Origin: Pseudomonadota bacterium
GTDB lineage: Bacteria > Pseudomonadota > Alphaproteobacteria > UBA8366 > JADFVY01
NCBI GenBank assembly: GCA_015222795.1
Contig: JADFVY010000185.1
Location: forward strand, 1-9,864
Direction of reading: 5' to 3'
DNA: 9,864 bases
Shown here: positions 5,200-9,864 of the stretch, piece by piece
How positions within the stretch are numbered: position 1 is the stretch's first letter
Layout of the letters: the number at the start of each line of letters is the position of its first letter
The notes under the pieces: model-generated
Told to the model about the DNA's origin: nothing
The model's database searches: none
What the model saw: only the letters and a program-made list of their open reading frames with translations
Translations under genes and position numbers: made by a program

Positions 5200-8100
5200 A
5201 TGAAATGTCCTGAGTGCCAGGCAGAAAATCGTGAGGGCCGGCGCTTCTGCGGCGAATGCGGCGCGTCGCTTGCCGCGCGCTGTCTGGAATGCGGATTCGA
5301 GAACGAACCGGGCGAGAATTTCTGCGGCGGCTGCGGCCAGTCCACGGCGGCCAAGCCCGCCGCGCCGTCCCGGGGCCCTGTCGGCGAACGCCGCCCGGTC
5401 ACCGTTTTGTTCGTCGATATCGTCGGTTTCACGAAAATGAGCTCCAGACTGGACGCGGAGGAAATCCACCGCATCCTGGGCCGCTTTTTCGAAATCGCCG
5501 ACGGACTCGTCACCCGCTACGGCGGATCGGTCGACAAACATATCGGCGACAATGTGATGGCCGTGTTCGGCGCGCCGGTAGCCCATGGCGACGACCCGGC
5601 GCGCGCCGTGCGAACCGCCATCGACATACACAAGGCCATGCCCGGCCTGGGCGAAGAGCTTGGCATCGACCTGCGGGTTCATGTCGGCATCGCCAGCGGC
5701 CAGGTGGTGGCCAGCGATACCGGCAGCAGCCATCACACCGAATATACCGTTACCGGTGACACGGTGAATCTGGCCTCTCGCCTCGAGGGACTGGCCGGCG
5801 CCGGGGAGACGCTGATTTCCGATCCCGTCTTCAGGGCCGTGTCGACGCAGGTTGAGGCCGACGATGCGGGCGAGACAACGGTAAAGGGTCTGGACGGTCC
5901 GGTGCGGATTTGGCGTTTGCGCGGGCTCGCGGACAGCGGCCACGACAAGTCGCGGCTGCCCTTCGTTGGCCGGCAGGGCCTGTTGGCGCAGTTCGACGGC
6001 ATCCTTGCCGGTTGCCAACAATCCGGCACCGGCCAGGCAATCCTGTTGCGCGGGGAGGCCGGGATCGGCAAGACACGCCTAGTGGAAGAACTTACCGCGG
6101 CGGCCAGTCGCCGGGAATACCGCTGTTACAAGGGCCTGATACTCGATTTTGGCGTCGGCAAGGGCCAGGACGCCATCGCCATGCTGGTGCGCGGCTTGCT
6201 GGAGGCGCCCGCGGACGCAGGCAAGGATTTCCTGGACAAGGCAACGGATAGCGGGCTTGTCCAGGAAGATGACAGAATTTACCTCAATGACCTGCTCGGC
6301 CTGCGGCAACCCGACGAATTGCGGGTCACCTATGACGCCATGGACGGCGAGGCGCGACAGGCCGGCAAGCGGAATACCGTGTCCAGAATCGTTCGGGCGG
6401 CCAGTGCGCGCGGGCCTGTGTTACTTGAAATCGAGAACGTCCACTGGGCCGGACAGGGCATGCTGGGCCAGCTTTCCGGGATTGCCGGCGCGATCCGGAA
6501 CTGCCCTTCCATCCTGGTGATGACATCGCGTATCGAAGGCGACCCGATCGACCAGGGCTGGCGGGCGGAGGCGCGAACGCCCCTCGTCACCATCGATCTG
6601 GAGCCGCTACGGCCGGAAGAGGCGTTATCGCTTGCCGGCGCCTTGTTCGAGTCTTCCAACATCTTCGCCCGCAATTGCGTGGAGCGGGCCAACGGCAACC
6701 CGCTGTTCCTGGAACAACTGCTGCGCAATGCGGAGGAAAGCGAAGACGACAGCGTACCCGATTCGATTCAGAGCCTGGTCATGGCCCGCCTCGACAGGCT
6801 GGAGCCGGGAGACAAGCGCGCGCTGCAGGCGGCGGCGATCCTGGGTGAGCGGTTTGGCCTGGAAGTTCTCAGAACCCTGCTGGGCAATCCGTCCTACAAA
6901 TGCGATGCCCTCATGAACCACGCCCTGCTGCGCCCCGAGGGCGACGGGTTTCTGTTCGCTCATGCGCTGATCCGAGAGAGCGTCGGCGCATCCCTGCTGA
7001 AAACCACCCGGCGCGAGCTGCATGAAAGGGCGGCGGGCTGGTATGAGGATCAGGATGCCGTACTGTTCGCCGAACATCTGGACCGCGCCGCCGATGCGCG
7101 GGCCCCGCGCGCCTATCTGGAGGCGGCGCGGGCGGAGGCCGGCGAGTACCGTTTCGATCGCGTGCTGGAACTAGTGGACCGCGGGCTGGAACTGGCCGTC
7201 GAAAATGCCGACCGGTTCGCGTTGATATGCCAGCGCGGCGACTTCCTGCGCGACCTCGGAGCCGTCGAGGAGTCGATCGCCGCTTTCCGCCAGGCCACCG
7301 AACTGGCGGTGGACGATATCGGCAAGAGCAGCGCCCTGATCGGCCTGGCGTCCGGCATGCGGCTGATCGACCAGTACGATGAGGCCCTGGCCGCGCTGGA
7401 GGATGCCGAATCGGCGGCCGTCAGGCAGAATCTGGACCAGTTACTGGCGCGTATCCATCACCTGCGTGGCAATCTGTATTTTCCGCTTGGCCGGATTGAA
7501 GAATGCCGTGCCCAGCATGAACTGGCGCTCGATTTCGCGCGGCGCGCCGGCAGCGCGGAGTGCGAGGCCTCGGCGTTGGGCGGACTGGGCGACGCCGCCT
7601 ATGGCAGCGGCAGGATGCGCTCGGCCACCGACCATTTCGCGGGCTGTCTCAAGATCTGCCGCGAGCACGGCCTGGGCCGCGTAGAGGTCGCCAACCACCA
7701 TATGCTGGGGTGGAGTCGTGTCTATCTGAACGAACTGGAGCCGGCGCTGGAAAACAGCCTGCAAACGGCGGAAGCCGCGGCAAAATTAGGCCAGCTTCGC
7801 GCCGAACTCATGGGCCGTAGTTGCGCAGCCTCCGTGATGCTGGATATGGGTCGTCAGGACGAAGCCATTCAGCAAACCGACTTTGCCCTTGATATTATCC
7901 GGCGTCTCGGCGCCAGACGGTTCGAGGCGCAGAACATGTGCATCCGATCGCGAGCATTCATGGCGGTTGGCAAGCACGCGCAAGCTATACCGTTGCTCAA
8001 GCAGGCCCTCTCCATCGCAAGGGAAACCGGGACCAGTTTTATCGCGCCCTTTGCACTGGGGTGCCTTGCCCGCGCCAGCGATAACGAGGACGAACGCAAG

Positions 8101-8445
8101 GCCGCCATCGAAGAGGCGGAATCCATGCTGGCGGCGGGCGCCGTGGGGCATAATTACTTCTGGTTCTATCGCGAGGCGATGCTGGGCGCCCTGGAACGCG
8201 GGGAATGGGAAGACGCGCGCCGGTTTGCCGATGCGCTGGAGGAATACACCAGCGACGAGCCGCTGCCCTGGAGCGACTTCCTCATCGCCCGGTCCCGCGC
8301 ACTGGCCGACGTGGGCGAGGGCCAGCGCAACGCAGCCCTGACCGCGGAACTCGCCAGGCTGCGCGACATCGCCGCCACCGCGGGTTTCAATGCCGCGCTG
8401 GGCGCAATCGACAACGCCCTCGCGACACAGCAGGCGGCCGAGTAA
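5200..8445 (+). CDS. Zinc-ribbon / class III adenylate cyclase / STAND-type ATPase / TPR protein
   Basis: This is a 1081-residue soluble signalling protein, expected to make cyclic AMP from ATP. A double zinc ribbon lies at 3-45 (Cys 3, 6, 17, 20, 28, 31, 42, 45). A class III cyclase domain lies at about 63-215 with metal aspartates D73 (FVDIVGFT) and D117, base-recognising K113 and T183, and transition-state N190 and R194; Lys plus Thr fits the class IIIb adenylate type. A predicted AAA/STAND ATPase starts near LPFVGR (253) with Walker A GEAGIGKT (285-292) and the family segment ANGNPLFLEQLL (497-508). The Walker B region reads LLEIENVHWAG (408-418), where relatives usually have ED and HWAD. 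From about 635 to the end the protein is alpha-helical with TPR-like repeats. The start at 5200 is chosen over TTG 5170 because MKCPEC opens the zinc ribbon directly, with GGGGAAAGG upstream. The domain mix is a known large family; the ligand sensed is unknown. Confidence 0.9.
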   Translation: MKCPECQAENREGRRFCGECGASLAARCLECGFENEPGENFCGGCGQSTAAKPAAPSRGPVGERRPVTVLFVDIVGFTKMSSRLDAEEIHRILGRFFEIADGLVTRYGGSVDKHIGDNVMAVFGAPVAHGDDPARAVRTAIDIHKAMPGLGEELGIDLRVHVGIASGQVVASDTGSSHHTEYTVTGDTVNLASRLEGLAGAGETLISDPVFRAVSTQVEADDAGETTVKGLDGPVRIWRLRGLADSGHDKSRLPFVGRQGLLAQFDGILAGCQQSGTGQAILLRGEAGIGKTRLVEELTAAASRREYRCYKGLILDFGVGKGQDAIAMLVRGLLEAPADAGKDFLDKATDSGLVQEDDRIYLNDLLGLRQPDELRVTYDAMDGEARQAGKRNTVSRIVRAASARGPVLLEIENVHWAGQGMLGQLSGIAGAIRNCPSILVMTSRIEGDPIDQGWRAEARTPLVTIDLEPLRPEEALSLAGALFESSNIFARNCVERANGNPLFLEQLLRNAEESEDDSVPDSIQSLVMARLDRLEPGDKRALQAAAILGERFGLEVLRTLLGNPSYKCDALMNHALLRPEGDGFLFAHALIRESVGASLLKTTRRELHERAAGWYEDQDAVLFAEHLDRAADARAPRAYLEAARAEAGEYRFDRVLELVDRGLELAVENADRFALICQRGDFLRDLGAVEESIAAFRQATELAVDDIGKSSALIGLASGMRLIDQYDEALAALEDAESAAVRQNLDQLLARIHHLRGNLYFPLGRIEECRAQHELALDFARRAGSAECEASALGGLGDAAYGSGRMRSATDHFAGCLKICREHGLGRVEVANHHMLGWSRVYLNELEPALENSLQTAEAAAKLGQLRAELMGRSCAASVMLDMGRQDEAIQQTDFALDIIRRLGARRFEAQNMCIRSRAFMAVGKHAQAIPLLKQALSIARETGTSFIAPFALGCLARASDNEDERKAAIEEAESMLAAGAVGHNYFWFYREAMLGALERGEWEDARRFADALEEYTSDEPLPWSDFLIARSRALADVGEGQRNAALTAELARLRDIAATAGFNAALGAIDNALATQQAAE

Positions 8446-8477
8446 AATCTGTATGCGCTAACCACAGGCCAGAAGCT

Positions 8478-8963
8478 TTACACCTTGCCCAAAAGTTCCG
8501 CTGCCGGTGTGCCATCAGCATCCCAGCCTACGAAACAACCCAATATGCCACAATTATCGCAGCGGACACCTACATCCAGCCAGCGAACCCATTTCCCATT
8601 ATTCGGAATGGAAAATCCAACGCCCGCATTGCAAACGTCGCTCTCGCAGTCGGCACACATCCAGTGCTCAAGTTCCGCTTCTTCCGCATACTGTTCGCTA
8701 CCACAAATAAACCGGCTTTCGGCGCAATCGGTACAAGTCCTGCGGGCGACCCCCTCGCAATCGTCGGCGTCCAGGCGAAACCGGTCCGATCCGCAATCGC
8801 ACCGGGCCAACCGGAACTCATGCATGGGATATGAGTCGGCCATATAGCGGTCCAGGTATTCCCTGATCGACCCGGGCGTGGCGCCCTTCCACCATTGCCC
8901 GGATTTGTCCAGGTCCGACCCTCGCCCAAACAAAGCCGCTATAAGTTTTGAGAAAAAAGGCAT
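8478..8963 (-). CDS. Cysteine-rich hypothetical protein, probable zinc-binding
   Basis: I do not recognise a named family for this 161-residue protein. Eleven cysteines lie between residues 55 and 143, mostly in pairs: CDC (55, 57), CTDC (77, 80), CADC (103, 106) and CDNC (135, 138), with single ones at 69, 87, 111 and 143. The pattern resembles two or more zinc ribbons. The segments RFRLDADDCEGVARRTC (61-77) and VRWLDVGVRCDNCGILGC (126-143) look conserved rather than random. The N-terminus has a short hydrophobic stretch (3-12) and a WW pair, with no clear signal peptide. The gene begins 33 bp after the SRAP gene on the same strand, so co-transcription is likely, and its end faces the cyclase gene across 32 bp. 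The start ATG has only a modest purine-rich site (GGGATGGAA) upstream. Confidence 0.75.
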   Translation of the reverse strand: MPFFSKLIAALFGRGSDLDKSGQWWKGATPGSIREYLDRYMADSYPMHEFRLARCDCGSDRFRLDADDCEGVARRTCTDCAESRFICGSEQYAEEAELEHWMCADCESDVCNAGVGFSIPNNGKWVRWLDVGVRCDNCGILGCFVGWDADGTPAAELLGKV

Positions 8964-8996
8964 AAGGCGAGTTCCATCCCTCTGATTAAAACAACA

Positions 8997-9731
8997 CTAG
9001 AACAGTGTCGGTTCCGGGTCTTCATCATTAGGCGAAGGTGAGGGTTCCGGCGGTTCATCGGTTGCCGGCGCCGCCGGTTCGATCAGTCCGGCATCGTCAT
9101 GGTGGGGGTCGTTCAGCCGGCGGCTGACTGGATACGCCGTCAGCTCACCGCGCCAGGGTTCAATCAGATCCGAGGCCTCTACCGGCGAGGCCTCCAGCCA
9201 GGGGCCGAAGCGGCCGATATCCAGGATCACCGGCATGCGATCATGGATCTGCCGCATCGTTTCGTTGGCTTCGGTGGTGATGATGGCGCAGCTTTCGATC
9301 ACCGCGCCGTCGCGCCCTTTCCAGCAGTCCCACAGGCCGGCGAAAGCGAAGGGCGCGCCGTCGGCCCGCTCGATCCGCCAGGGCTGCTTGCCACCGGTGG
9401 TCTTCTTCCATTCATAAAACCCGTCGGCGGGAATCAGGCAGCGCCGCTTGCGGAAGGCGTCGCGGAACATCGGCTTGGCCTCGACGGTCTCGCCGCGGGC
9501 ATTGATCGGTTGGTTCATCGAGGCGGGATCGCGCGCCCAGGCCGGCACGAAACCCCATTGCAGGAAGGCCAGTTCACGTTCGCCCGCTTCGTCGCCGCGC
9601 CGGATCGCCGCGATTCGTTGCGAGGGCGCAATATTATAGTGCGCCTCCAACGCGGGGGCGTTTTCCACATCCACCCCGAACAGGCGGCCCATGGCCTCAA
9701 CGGGAAGGGTCAGGCTGAATCGTCCACACAT
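8997..9731 (-). CDS. yedK: SOS response-associated peptidase (SRAP) family protein, YedK/HMCES-like
   Basis: This 244-residue protein belongs to the SRAP family, whose members bind single-stranded DNA and form a covalent thiazolidine link with abasic sites through their N-terminal cysteine, shielding lesions at replication forks. The key residues are visible: Cys2 in MCGRF, exposed after Met removal and therefore fixing the start; Asn77 in NARGET (77-82); Glu107 in PADGFYEW (101-108); and His163 in HDRMPV (163-168). YNIAPSQ (32-38) and LQWGFVPAWA (57-66) are also family hallmarks. These positions match E. coli YedK within a few residues. The tail from about 217 is an acidic, Pro/Glu-rich low-complexity extension probably outside the fold. 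GGGG lies 4 bases before the start codon. It is upstream of the cysteine-rich gene on the same strand. A LexA-like box lies 118 bp upstream. Confidence 0.93.
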   Translation of the reverse strand: MCGRFSLTLPVEAMGRLFGVDVENAPALEAHYNIAPSQRIAAIRRGDEAGERELAFLQWGFVPAWARDPASMNQPINARGETVEAKPMFRDAFRKRRCLIPADGFYEWKKTTGGKQPWRIERADGAPFAFAGLWDCWKGRDGAVIESCAIITTEANETMRQIHDRMPVILDIGRFGPWLEASPVEASDLIEPWRGELTAYPVSRRLNDPHHDDAGLIEPAAPATDEPPEPSPSPNDEDPEPTLF

Positions 9732-9813
9732 AGTACCCCATCATGCCAGAAACCGGCACATACAGGCTAGTCCGGCCTGCAATGCCAATATTTCCGGCGT
9801 ATCGCAAGATTCC

Positions 9814-9841
9814 TTGACCGTAACGGAATAAATTGTATCAT
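9814..9841 (+). promoter_or_regulatory. Candidate sigma-70 promoter reading out of the window
   Basis: TTGACC (9814-9819) and TATCAT (9836-9841) each match the consensus at five of six bases and are 16 bp apart. The predicted start of transcription would fall near 9848, directly beside the LexA-like box at 9849-9863. This suggests a + strand gene beginning beyond the right edge. The CCGTAACGG inverted repeat (9818-9826) overlaps the -35. Confidence 0.4.
9832..9837 (-). promoter_or_regulatory. Candidate -10 element for the SRAP gene
   Basis: Read on the - strand, these bases are TACAAT, five of six to the -10 consensus. A 17-bp spacer would place the -35 at 9855-9860, inside the LexA-like box; that hexamer does not itself resemble TTGACA. 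The leader to the SRAP start codon would be about 95 bases. The assignment is weak and rests mainly on the arrangement. Confidence 0.3.
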
Positions 9842-9848
9842 CCAATGT

Positions 9849-9863
9849 GTTCTTGATTTGTTC
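9849..9863. promoter_or_regulatory. LexA-like SOS box, GTTC-N7-GTTC
   Basis: The bases GTTCTTGATTTGTTC are an exact GTTC-N7-GTTC direct repeat (GAAC-N7-GAAC on the - strand), the established LexA-binding consensus of Alphaproteobacteria. It lies in the upstream region of the SRAP gene, at the probable start of a divergent + strand transcript. An exact match at the eight fixed bases within about 130 bp in either orientation is expected by chance well under once in a hundred cases. LexA binding itself is inferred. Confidence 0.6.
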
Positions 9864-9864
9864 A

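Noticed and set aside
4265..6021. Two long - strand frames opposite aapP and the cyclase N-terminus
   Set aside because: They overlap strongly supported genes and show no family motifs.
8446..8477. Bidirectional terminator between the convergent cyclase and cysteine-rich genes
   Set aside because: The 32-bp gap contains no inverted repeat of useful length and no T-run.

Overview
The window looks like chromosomal DNA from a GC-rich alphaproteobacterium, possibly of the Rhodospirillales type. This rests on the complete aapJQMP amino-acid ABC transporter operon in the gene order known from Rhizobium, strong G/C preference at third codon positions, and an alphaproteobacterial-type LexA box (GTTC-N7-GTTC) at the right edge. 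The genus cannot be fixed from the sequence alone.

Layout. Positions 1-431 are non-coding: a long imperfect hairpin (3-60), a probable terminator for a gene lying left of the window (69-104), then an AT-rich stretch full of inverted and direct repeats that is the likely control region of the transporter. Positions 432-5059 hold four + strand genes: aapJ (periplasmic binding protein), a strong hairpin terminator/attenuator, then aapQ, aapM (two permeases) and aapP (ATPase), with 4-14 bp gaps between the last three. Together they would form a general (polar/acidic) L-amino-acid importer. The AapM copy carries about 100 extra residues, with extra hydrophobic segments, relative to the Rhizobium protein as I remember it.

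Positions 5200-8445 encode one large + strand signalling protein of 1081 residues: double zinc ribbon, class III adenylate cyclase with all six catalytic positions present, a STAND-type AAA ATPase domain with a degenerate Walker B region, and a long TPR-like helical half.

On the - strand, 9731 down to 8997 encodes an SRAP-family (YedK/HMCES-like) protein with all catalytic residues. It is followed 33 bp downstream by a cysteine-rich hypothetical protein (8963 down to 8478) that converges on the cyclase gene. These two probably form one transcription unit. Upstream of it, at 9849-9863, lies a perfect GTTC-N7-GTTC direct repeat next to promoter-like hexamers in both directions. This suggests SOS control of the SRAP unit, of a divergent gene beyond the right edge, or of both.

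Nothing here resembles a mobile element, CRISPR array, tRNA or rRNA. The transporter and the SRAP gene are conventional families. The less ordinary items are the enlarged AapM, the cyclase/STAND protein with altered Walker B residues, the nested-repeat leader of aapJ, and the SRAP / zinc-ribbon / LexA-box arrangement.
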